Assembly: GCF_002154695.1 (NCBI RefSeq)
Contig: NZ_MTAV01000044.1
Span: forward strand, 47,306-111,305
DNA length: 64,000 nt
From: Nostoc sp. T09
GTDB lineage: Bacteria; Cyanobacteriota; Cyanobacteriia; Cyanobacteriales; Nostocaceae
Reading direction: 5' to 3'
Made by a program: the position numbers and the translations under genes. Positions 57,292 to 64,000 of this stretch are shown here, one piece after another. The first letter of the stretch is position 1. Each line of letters begins with the position of its first letter. Below the pieces are notes generated by a model that saw only the letters and a list, made by a program, of their open reading frames with translations, did not search any database and was not told the origin of the DNA.

Positions 57292-57978
57292 ATGGTTGTA
57301 AACTTTGCTCGGACTTGTGCTTCGACGGAAATTTTAAAGCAAGTATTTCAGAATATTGATGCCCAAAGTTGCCCAAGGTTATTTAACTTTCATATGCACA
57401 CTGTCCACTCTGATGGCAGATTGCAACCACAAGCCTTAATAGAACAAGCGATCGCCATTGGGCTACAAGGGCTGGCAATCACCGACCATCATACTATTGG
57501 TGGCTATCAAGCGGCAAAAGCTTGGTTAGAAGACTGGAGGTGGAATAATCCTGGTGCAACTATTCCCCATCTATGGAGTGGTGTGGAAATTAATGCCAAC
57601 CTTTTGGATATTGAAGTTCATATTTTGGCTTACTCTTTCCAGCCAGAACACACTAGCATGAAACCCTATTTGCAAAGAAAAGCTACTACAGGCACAGAAT
57701 ATCAAGCAAATAAGGTGATTGCTGCTATTCATGAAGCAGGGGGACTAGCTGTACTCGCTCATCCAGCGCGTTACAAGCGATCGCATTTAGATTTGATTCC
57801 CGCTGCTGCTGAAAAGGGAATTGATGGCGTTGAAACTTTCTACGCTTACAACAACCCCAACCCTTGGAAACCAAGTTCTTCGGAATCACAACAAGTGCAA
57901 CAGTTGGCTGGTGAATACGGTCTTTTCAATACCTGTGGCACAGATACCCACGGTTTAAGCCTACTCCAACGTTTGTAA
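57292..57978 (+). CDS. PHP-domain metal-dependent phosphoesterase
   Basis: 228 residues. PHP motifs in order: FHMHTVHSDG (metal His pair), LAITDHHTIGGY, SGVEIN, LAHPARY, and TCGTDTHG. These give the trinuclear-type metal site of stand-alone PHP phosphoesterases (RNase AM/TrpH-like, which remove 3',5'-bisphosphate or degrade short RNA). The substrate in this organism is unknown. ATG 57292 is preferred, with AGAGGGGG immediately upstream. Confidence 0.88.
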   Translation: MVVNFARTCASTEILKQVFQNIDAQSCPRLFNFHMHTVHSDGRLQPQALIEQAIAIGLQGLAITDHHTIGGYQAAKAWLEDWRWNNPGATIPHLWSGVEINANLLDIEVHILAYSFQPEHTSMKPYLQRKATTGTEYQANKVIAAIHEAGGLAVLAHPARYKRSHLDLIPAAAEKGIDGVETFYAYNNPNPWKPSSSESQQVQQLAGEYGLFNTCGTDTHGLSLLQRL

Positions 57979-58559
57979 TGATGCAGGCATATTTTCTTAA
58001 TACTCCTGGTTCTTCCAGCCAGGGGGTTAATATTATTTTGGATTTTAGATTAAAAGTCTTTACGTAAAGCTTTTCCAGTAAATTTTAACAATACTATCTG
58101 ATACAAATTGATCTCGCTATAGCAATCCTAAAATTATTTATAAAAATATCTACTGTCTATTCTTCACGATTGCTGAAATTGAGATAGTAACCAAGCAATA
58201 ACTTGACTTTGATTCATTTGACGAGTACGACGAAAATATTCCTTTAAAAGAGAATTTTCTAATCCTGGTAATACCTGCGATTGAGTAATTTTTCGACTAC
58301 CACTGTTAGCAACAGCAAAAGCAATTGATTGTGAGATTTGTCAAGCTCTTGATTTGGCAGCAACACCACCCCAGCAACGACAACACAATCAAACGTCAAA
58401 GCCCCGTTGGGCAAGGTTTTCAACGTAGACGAGGTTTATTTGGCACTTTCTATCTTCTAATATCGTCAATATATTTAAATCTGGATCTAGCCTTCATTTT
58501 AATCAACTCTACCTGCTCAGTTTGTTGAAATTAGCAGAATAAATATAGATAAATAAATT
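57979..58559. other. Intergenic region containing a gene relic
   Basis: 581 bases. The only feature is a decayed minus-strand coding fragment at 58164-58340 (separate entry). A plus-strand frame in the same place has poor composition. Confidence 0.45.
58164..58340 (-). pseudogene. Decayed C-terminal gene fragment
   Basis: A 58-codon minus-strand frame with protein-like sequence (QISQSIAFAVANSGSRKITQ, then VLPGLENSLLKEYFRRTRQM, then SQVIAWLLSQFQQS and a stop). A stop at 58341-58343 closes it upstream. Beyond it, protein-like sequence continues in another frame (FDCVVVAGVVLLPNQELDK), which fits a frameshifted pseudogene. Family not identified. Confidence 0.5.
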
Positions 58560-59138
58560 ATGCTACTCAAAAATCTTTTACTGGGAGCCGCCTTAACAGG
58601 CGTAACTTTTGCTGCTCATCCCAATTTAGTACAGGCTCAAGTTTGCCCCCAAAATGGCGTAGTTCCTGCTGCTATAAAACCCAGAATTATTCGTCAAGAA
58701 CGATTTGGCTATCGCTTTAATATTCCCAATAACTACAGAACTTTGACAGTCCGTAACAATGGAATTCTCGTGTTTGATCCTAACAGTTTTACACTGGCAC
58801 AATGTTTAATCAAAAACAAAGCACCTACAGAATATCCTAAGAGTATCTCTATTTATACAACATCGATTAATTCTAAAAATCGTAGTTTAACTGAGATTGT
58901 TAAGCAAAACGACCCCACAGCCGAGAAGTTTACTAATACTAAAGTTGCTAATCAAGCTGCTATTAGTTACATTTCTAATACTTTAGGGGTAGAGAAAAAG
59001 GTTGCGTTCTTTAGTCGCGATCGCAAATATATCATTACTGTGTCGGCTCCTTTTAATTTTAACCAGGGGCGTCCCACAACCATTTTTAATCAAGGGGTAT
59101 TTGAGCGGGTTCTCTCAAGCTTTACTTTTATAAATTGA
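58560..59138 (+). CDS. Secreted protein of unknown function
   Basis: 192 residues. A signal peptide (LLLGAALTGVTFAAHPNLVQ, ending near AQA) precedes a domain containing FGYRFNIPNNYRTLTVRNNG, VFDPNSFTLAQCLIKN, and a late KVAFFSRDRKYIITVSAPFN and FERVLSSFTFIN. The alternating strand pattern and the 'FGYRFNIPxNY' opening recall PsbP-fold-type secreted proteins, but I cannot assign it. Two cysteines could form a disulfide. Confidence 0.75.
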   Translation: MLLKNLLLGAALTGVTFAAHPNLVQAQVCPQNGVVPAAIKPRIIRQERFGYRFNIPNNYRTLTVRNNGILVFDPNSFTLAQCLIKNKAPTEYPKSISIYTTSINSKNRSLTEIVKQNDPTAEKFTNTKVANQAAISYISNTLGVEKKVAFFSRDRKYIITVSAPFNFNQGRPTTIFNQGVFERVLSSFTFIN

Positions 59139-59937
59139 AATCTAGACGCAGGCTACTCCGCATCCAATACGGTTCGGTTAAGGCAAAAACTAGATAAACT
59201 GAGAGTTATTACCCAAATGTACTGAGCTTGAATGTAACTTAAAGAATTCTCACTGATAGTTGAATCAGGTATGTTACTCAAAGCTTTAGAAACAGCTATC
59301 CCTCATAGGCAATCTCTCAAGCGATGCCTAAGGCGGACTACGCCTACGCAGATACACATAGTAATGAAGAACGGAAACGAGCTTTACCTTCGCATAAGTG
59401 TGATCTGTCTGGTGATTGCAATGAGCTTGTGGTCAAAAGCTTCAATCAAGATAGACCTGAAAAATTGTGGTGCGATCGCTATTTTACTCAATCACAGGCG
59501 ATCGCTAGTCCTGGCAAAACTGAGTGATTCCTACATTGCTGCTTTATAAGCAATAGCATTCTGTGTTACATACCAACTCTATGAAATACTTTTAAAGTAA
59601 AGTGTATATTTTGTTTTGAAGGCAGAGTAAATACATAGACAGCAATTTCTAACCCTAACCTCAAGTACTTGTAAAATATCGAAAGTGTGGTTTTCCTGCT
59701 CTAACTCAGGTATTAATACTTAAATATAAATTAAGTAATAAATTACTCCCATTGCATGAAGAAATAAATCCAGAATGTGAGACAATAAAATTGTAGAAGT
59801 TAAGTATGCTACCAATCAAACCTTACATTTGCGTAGACTAACTAAAGTCATTTGCCAAAAGCTTAGAAGTAGTTAACTAGGTCTACCACTGTTCCAATGA
59901 TTGATTAGCTTCTGGATAATCATGGGAGGAAAAAATT
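59139..59937. other. Intergenic region, about 800 bases
   Basis: Contains a dispersed repeat around 59321-59350 (GCGATGCCTAAGGCGGACTA) and two HIP1 sites. Overlapping frames of 60-90 codons here have repeat-derived sequence and no ribosome-binding site, so no gene is called. Confidence 0.45.
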
Positions 59938-60381
59938 ATGAGACAGGCATTGTTGACCGCAGTAGCTTTAATCAGCACCCTATCTCTAGCTGCTCCAATT
60001 CCCACTCAAGCATCTCAAAACCAAGCCCAAGTAAAGCGCCTTCTAGAAACCGGAGTATGTTCTGGATGTGATTTAAGAGGTGTAAATCTTAGCGGTGCTC
60101 ACTTAATTGGTGCGGATTTAAGAAATGCCAATCTAAGAGGTGCTAATTTAAGAGGCGCTAATTTAGAAGGTGCTGATTTAGAAGGCGCTAATCTGGAGGC
60201 TGCTAATCTAACAAAAGCCTTCGCTAGTGGTACTACCTTCAATAACGCTAACCTAACTAATGCCAACTTAACCGAAGCTCATCTACATAACGCTCAAGTA
60301 GATGGTGCTGTCATGATTGGCACTAATATCACAGGCGCTGATGGATTTGATATCAATCTTGGTATTGGCGGTGGCGAATGA
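59938..60381 (+). CDS. Exported pentapeptide-repeat protein
   Basis: 147 residues. A signal peptide ([20 protein letters not shown]) is followed by a CSGCDLRG segment and about 14 tandem pentapeptides of the A(D/N)LxG type ([20 protein letters not shown] and onward), forming a right-handed beta helix. The two-cysteine start ([16 protein letters not shown]) is shared by many cyanobacterial lumenal or periplasmic members. No enzymatic role is known. GGGAGG lies nine bases upstream of the ATG, a strong ribosome-binding site. Confidence 0.9.
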   Translation: MRQALLTAVALISTLSLAAPIPTQASQNQAQVKRLLETGVCSGCDLRGVNLSGAHLIGADLRNANLRGANLRGANLEGADLEGANLEAANLTKAFASGTTFNNANLTNANLTEAHLHNAQVDGAVMIGTNITGADGFDINLGIGGGE

Positions 60382-60390
60382 TAGCCAAAA

Positions 60391-60433
60391 GTTAGAAATT
60401 AGAAGTTTACTGGAAAAAACTCTAATTTCTAAC
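60391..60433. terminator. Bidirectional terminator-like hairpin between convergent genes
   Basis: GTTAGAAATTAGA (60391-60403) pairs perfectly with TCTAATTTCTAAC (60421-60433) around a 17-base loop. It lies between the pentapeptide gene and the convergent pmbA. The T-rich tail is weak. Confidence 0.55.
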
Positions 60434-60448
60434 TCATAACTTTAAGTT

Positions 60449-61795
60449 TTACTCTCCGGTAATAGAGAGTTCATTAACCCAGATTCGGGGGCAAACTCCT
60501 CCTGGTGTTAACTCAACTTCTTTTTCTACACAAATAATCGACTTAAGAAGTTCCAAGAAATCGCCAGCAACAGTGGCTGACTCAATACTTGTCTTCACAC
60601 CTTTGTTGATTAGCCAACCATCAAAGGGTAGAGAGAAAGAACCCTGTAAAGATTTAACTCCTGCATGGAGAGCTTGTAAATCATCAATTAAAATCACATT
60701 TTCCGCAGTTTCCAAGCTTAATTCTTGCTCTGGAGCTGCGGCTCTAAATACATGAAAAAAGTTAGGGCTAACGCTAACTTTTGCGCCAATACTGGCATTA
60801 CCTGTCGGCTGGGCATTCATTCTTTTAGCAGTACCCGCGCTGTGCAGAAAGCCTGTTAAAATGCCCTTTTCAATTAGAGAAACTTGACGTGTAGGAGTTC
60901 CTTCACCATCAAAACTTTCTGCACCTACGTTAGCTGGATGTAGTGCATCATCAACTACCGAAAGTAGAGGGGAAGCAATCTGCTTACCTAAATCATCAGG
61001 AGTAGATAAGCTTTGATTGTCCAAAATACTTTGGGCATTGTACAAGTTAGAAAAAGCACCCAACAAACTTAAGAAAGCTTCTGGAGAGAAAACAACTAAA
61101 TATTTACCAGACTTGACTTTTTCATAGTTCAGGTGACTGATAGTTTTCTCAGCACTTTCTTGAATACAACCATCAATGTCTAAATTATCTACACCACGGT
61201 TGATTCTAAAAGCACCCGCACTGCGCGGTTTTTTCCCTTCTTCTTCTGTTTTGCTATAAAGATATACCGATGCTAAAGAGTGAGATTCAGTTCTGGTCGC
61301 GCCCTCACTATTGAGATAGAATCGGTCAATATCTCTTTGCGCCAAGCCGTTATAAGGAACTCCTTTAATTGCTGGGTGCGCTGACAATAATTCTTTTTCA
61401 GCTACCACTAATTTTTCTATTAGTTCAGCAACAGGTGCTTGGGGTGCTTTATCGTGAGGTGTATTGGCGATAGGAACAGTAGCCTCTGGGCTAAAATCAG
61501 GGACATTTTCTTTAACACCAAAGAAACTAGCTTCGTAAGCTGTTTTTAAAGCTAATTCCAATCCCTTAGGATCTACATCTGTCGTGCTGGTGACACCCAT
61601 TGTATTGTCTTCATTCCAGACACGAACAGTAACACCAGAGCGATTAGAGGCTTTAACTTGTTTTGGCTCACCTTGATCTACTTGTACGCTAGTTTCATCT
61701 ACAGTTGAGCCATAAATGTCAAATTTTTTGATGCCAAGTTTTTCAGCATTTTCCTTGGCATAATTTGCAATCTCATTGATAGTTGGCATAGTCAA
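60449..61795 (-). CDS. pmbA: TldE/PmbA subunit of metalloprotease TldD-TldE
   Basis: 448 residues. TldE-type pattern: N-terminal ADxxE-like VDETSVQVDQGEPKQVKASN, a mid GVTVRVWNEDNTMGVTSTTD, and C-terminal ESFDGEGTPTRQVSLIEKGI and GNASIGAKVSVSPNFF. It lacks the HExxxH zinc motif, as expected for the non-catalytic partner. The heterodimer degrades unfolded peptides and matures some peptide products. tldD lies upstream on the same strand, separated by 250 bases that include a large inverted repeat. Confidence 0.93.
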   Translation of the reverse strand: MTMPTINEIANYAKENAEKLGIKKFDIYGSTVDETSVQVDQGEPKQVKASNRSGVTVRVWNEDNTMGVTSTTDVDPKGLELALKTAYEASFFGVKENVPDFSPEATVPIANTPHDKAPQAPVAELIEKLVVAEKELLSAHPAIKGVPYNGLAQRDIDRFYLNSEGATRTESHSLASVYLYSKTEEEGKKPRSAGAFRINRGVDNLDIDGCIQESAEKTISHLNYEKVKSGKYLVVFSPEAFLSLLGAFSNLYNAQSILDNQSLSTPDDLGKQIASPLLSVVDDALHPANVGAESFDGEGTPTRQVSLIEKGILTGFLHSAGTAKRMNAQPTGNASIGAKVSVSPNFFHVFRAAAPEQELSLETAENVILIDDLQALHAGVKSLQGSFSLPFDGWLINKGVKTSIESATVAGDFLELLKSIICVEKEVELTPGGVCPRIWVNELSITGE

Positions 61796-61821
61796 TAGTC
61801 AATTTTAGATTTTGGATTTCT

Positions 61822-61894
61822 AACCGCCGATAAACGCAGATGAACGCAGATAGATAATATTTTTATCTGTGTTTATCTGTGTTCATCTGTGGTT
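61822..61894. repeat. Large imperfect inverted repeat between tldD and pmbA
   Basis: Left arm from 61822 (AACCGCCGATAAACGCAGAT...) and right arm to 61894 (...GTTCATCTGTGGTT) match at about 25 of 31 positions around an 11-base AT loop. It is built of GATAAACGCA/GATGAACGCA direct subrepeats and resembles the AACCACAGATGAACACAGAT elements common in cyanobacteria. Confidence 0.75.
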
Positions 61895-61949
61895 CTAATA
61901 AATGGGAATTACTGCTATCTCATGCAAGACTACCTAAACATTCTTTAAC

Positions 61950-61990
61950 GAACCGCATAGACGCGGAGCGGCTTCCCGCAGGGTAGGACG
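61950..61990. repeat. Dispersed GC-rich repeat
   Basis: GACGCGGAGCGGCTTCCCGC then AGGGTAGGACGC, the same class as the repeat at 19872-19915, between tldD and pmbA. Confidence 0.55.
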
Positions 61991-62047
61991 CAAAAAGCAC
62001 TAAGGAAGAAATAAAAAAGTAATCTTGTAGCGATAAAGTAGTAAATA

Positions 62048-63520
62048 TTAGCGTCCGCCTACAGTAATAGAATCAACCTTAATATGAGGTTGTCCGACTG
62101 TAGTGTAGATACTGCCACTAACAGAACCACAAAAACCAGGTGCAAGTTCTAAATCTTGAGAACACATGGAAATTTTATTCATAATTTCCTTAGCTTCACC
62201 AATTAGAATCGCTCCTTTTAAAGGTTTGGTGATTTTGCCATTTTCAATCAAATAAGCTTCATCAACACCAAAGTTAAATTGACCTGTAGCACCTACGCTA
62301 CCACCACCCATTTTTTTACAGTAAATGCCTTTATCAATTGAGGCAAATAAATCATCAACATTGTATTCGCCAGTAGCGATATAAGTATTACGCATCCGAC
62401 TAGCAGCGGCAAAGGTATAATTTTGGCGGCGTCCGCTTCCAGTTCTGGGGTGTCCAGTACGCCAAGAGCCAGTTCTGTCTGCTAAGAAGTTCTTGAGAAC
62501 GCCCTTTTCAATTAATAGAGTTCTTTGAGCAGGCATACCTTCGTCATCCATGTCAATTGTTCCGAAGGCATTTTCGGCTCGCCCTTCATCCCAAGCTGTG
62601 AGGCTTTCGTGGGCAATTTTCTCACCTTTTTTATCAGCAAAGGGAGAAGTATTACGTTCAATTTGAGTAGTTTCTAATAAGTGTCCGCAAGCTTCATGGA
62701 AGATTACTCCGCCAAAGTGATTGGCCATAATAATCGGGTAAGTGCCTGATTCTACATAATCTGCGTAGAGCATCTTACCAGCCGATTCGGATATTTGCTC
62801 GGCAGCTTGTTGGTAATCCCAAGTTCTCAGGAAGTTGGCATCACTGGTATTACCAGCACGTTCACCAATGGAGGCGCGATTGGCTCCATCTGCACAGAGA
62901 AGGTTAAATCCTACTGATTGAGTGAGGCGAATGTCACGGGCAAAAGTACCATCACTGGCTGCAACTAATACTTCTTGCCAATCGCGGAAATAAGTAGCGC
63001 GGCGGGATTGCACATGGCTAGCTTTTCTCTGCAATTGGGCAGTACCATCAAGTAGAACTTCTCCCATTTCTCGGATAGAGCTACACAGAGGTAACCAGCC
63101 ATCTTTACCTCTTTTTGTGGCGTAGTCTCTGAGTAACTCTAGGTTGATTTCTGGGATAAAAGCATTGGGTGCGGGTAATTGCAATCCTAAGATAGAAAGA
63201 CCTTTTTCTAAGGCTGCTTTTAAACCGGAAAACGAAAGATTATTGGTGCTGACGTAGCAATCAGCTTTGCCACGAAATACTCGAACTCCCGCACCTGTAG
63301 CGAGACTTGGTGAAATACTGGTAATAGAGTCATCTTCAGCAAGGCAACTAATATAATTGCGACGCTCTAGATAAAATTCGATGAAGTCAGCACCAGCGGC
63401 GCGTCCTAATCCCAAAAGGGTAGCCAAAGGGGCTTCCCAAGTGTCATCGAATCGTTCCGATGTAGAAGAGTATTGTAAATTAGGGAGTTGGTTCGAGAGA
63501 AGTAGCGTACTTGTAAGCAT
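62048..63520 (-). CDS. tldD: TldD catalytic subunit of metalloprotease TldD-TldE
   Basis: 490 residues. The zinc-binding motif HEACGH is at residues 275-280 ([15 protein letters not shown]). Other TldD features are [40 protein letters not shown], and the C-terminal [20 protein letters not shown]. With PmbA it forms the peptidase. It is transcribed ahead of pmbA. A 353-base upstream region probably holds the promoter. Confidence 0.94.
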   Translation of the reverse strand: MLTSTLLLSNQLPNLQYSSTSERFDDTWEAPLATLLGLGRAAGADFIEFYLERRNYISCLAEDDSITSISPSLATGAGVRVFRGKADCYVSTNNLSFSGLKAALEKGLSILGLQLPAPNAFIPEINLELLRDYATKRGKDGWLPLCSSIREMGEVLLDGTAQLQRKASHVQSRRATYFRDWQEVLVAASDGTFARDIRLTQSVGFNLLCADGANRASIGERAGNTSDANFLRTWDYQQAAEQISESAGKMLYADYVESGTYPIIMANHFGGVIFHEACGHLLETTQIERNTSPFADKKGEKIAHESLTAWDEGRAENAFGTIDMDDEGMPAQRTLLIEKGVLKNFLADRTGSWRTGHPRTGSGRRQNYTFAAASRMRNTYIATGEYNVDDLFASIDKGIYCKKMGGGSVGATGQFNFGVDEAYLIENGKITKPLKGAILIGEAKEIMNKISMCSQDLELAPGFCGSVSGSIYTTVGQPHIKVDSITVGGR

Positions 63521-63873
63521 GGATAGCCTCGTCTGCTGGCGTATTCAGAGATTTGACCGAAAATTCCTAGTGTGTTTAGTCTAACAAATCAGTGAAAGCC
63601 GCAGTCGGCAGTTAGGCTGTAGAGGTTTCCTCACCTGGGAAACCCAATCTGACCCAAACTTTTGCCTACAACTAAGGTGAAAGGGAGAAAGTAAGATATT
63701 TTAATGTTTAGTAAATTATTTGACCAGCGTTGAGGTAACATAAGCGTTTCTGTTAATATCTGGCGCTTCCTACAAGTAGCTATTAGTCTCTCTAATTCTC
63801 TAGTCTATAATTTGTACTTATATTTTTTAGCATCTATAGTGTACTGTCTTATTGTTTTTTTAAGGAGAATCTA
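63521..63873. other. Intergenic divergent region
   Basis: 353 bases between tldD (leftward) and the gene at the right edge (rightward). No coding frame or hairpin worth naming. Confidence 0.4.
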
Positions 63874-64000
63874 GTGGTAACACATAGCCAAATTCTTCAT
63901 CAAATAGATATTAAAAAGCTTAAAAATGTAGTTAACGTATCTATTAACCCAAGTTGCGGGTTATCGAATGATGTGTGCTTGTCACCCCTCAACAATTTAT
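63874..64000 (+). CDS. Start of an unidentified gene (3' truncated by window edge)
   Basis: GTG 63874 is preceded at six bases by AAGGAG (63862-63867). The frame then stays open for 42 codons to the window end: VVTHSQILHQIDIKKLKN, then VVNVSINPSCGLSNDVCL. The spacing and Shine-Dalgarno sequence make a real gene likely. The visible part is too short to assign a family. Confidence 0.6.
   Translation, partial: MVTHSQILHQIDIKKLKNVVNVSINPSCGLSNDVCLSPLNNL

Noticed and set aside
57162..57359. Plus-strand frame of 65 codons before the PHP gene
   Set aside because: Overlaps the PHP coding frame in another phase and lacks a start signal.
58325..58528. Plus-strand frame of 67 codons
   Set aside because: No ribosome-binding site and poor composition; it overlaps the better minus-strand relic at 58164-58340.
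59271..59549. Two overlapping plus-strand frames of 67-92 codons
   Set aside because: They run through a dispersed repeat and HIP1 sites, show no domain pattern and have no ribosome-binding site.
1..64000. tRNA or rRNA genes
   Set aside because: Scanning for T-loop (GGTTCGAATCC-like) and rRNA-conserved strings on both strands gave no credible candidate; a covariance search would be decisive.

Overview
The window is chromosomal DNA of a filamentous, probably heterocyst-forming cyanobacterium (Nostocales; Nostoc, Anabaena, Calothrix or Tolypothrix type). The evidence is: the octamer GCGATCGC (HIP1) recurs throughout; an FdxH-like plant-type ferredoxin, a cytochrome c6-like protein, a PatA-like regulator and a red/green cyanobacteriochrome taxis receptor are present; and intergenic DNA carries heptanucleotide tandem repeats (TCATTGG/TCATTTG family) and short dispersed palindromic repeats typical of that order. 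I see no rRNA, tRNA, CRISPR array, prophage or intact insertion sequence.

Layout. 1-1.4 kb: 3' part of tex. 1.9-8.6 kb: ferredoxin, then a run of small membrane, stress and redox genes (holin-like, Pmp3/YqaE, a coiled-coil protein, a c6-type cytochrome with an aldo/keto reductase, a ChaB-domain protein, Dps, a small secreted protein) that looks like a stress neighbourhood. 9.2-13.9 kb: a leftward row of an unusual sigma-70-family factor, DUF1822, two tandem DUF4870 membrane proteins and an ADP-ribosylglycohydrolase fused to an extra C-terminal domain. Facing away from it at 14-15.9 kb are three small secreted-protein genes. 16-20.7 kb: a DUF442 phosphatase-like protein, a GH1 beta-glucosidase and a radical-SAM activase-like protein. 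21.6-28.5 kb: a hybrid histidine kinase of about 2,290 residues with seven PAS and four GAF domains. 28.7-34.8 kb: a secreted lectin-like protein and a TamB homologue. 35.6-37.1 kb: a DUF3110 protein and MurQ.

37.8-47.4 kb is the most coherent functional unit: a complete phototaxis operon (PatA-type regulator, CheY, CheW, cyanobacteriochrome methyl-accepting protein, hybrid CheA), equivalent to pixGHIJL of Synechocystis and ptxABCDE of Nostoc. The receptor has three near-identical GAF domains, each with the Cys-His pair and Trp-Glu-Asp motif of red/green cyanobacteriochromes. A terminator-like hairpin lies between receptor and kinase. A polyamine ABC transporter (potA, potD, potB, no potC) follows at 48-51.7 kb, interrupted by a four-helix-bundle gene bracketed by inverted heptamer repeats.

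51.9-55.8 kb holds two tandem PBP2 (mrdA-type) genes, then purM, a PHP-domain phosphoesterase, a secreted unknown, a pentapeptide-repeat protein, and the TldE/PmbA and TldD pair. A new gene starts at the right edge. Several intergenic regions hold decayed gene ends and dispersed repeats. In a few places these repeats shape coding sequence: the apparent upstream start of the large kinase, the C-terminus of PotB and of the four-helix protein, and the start codon of potD.
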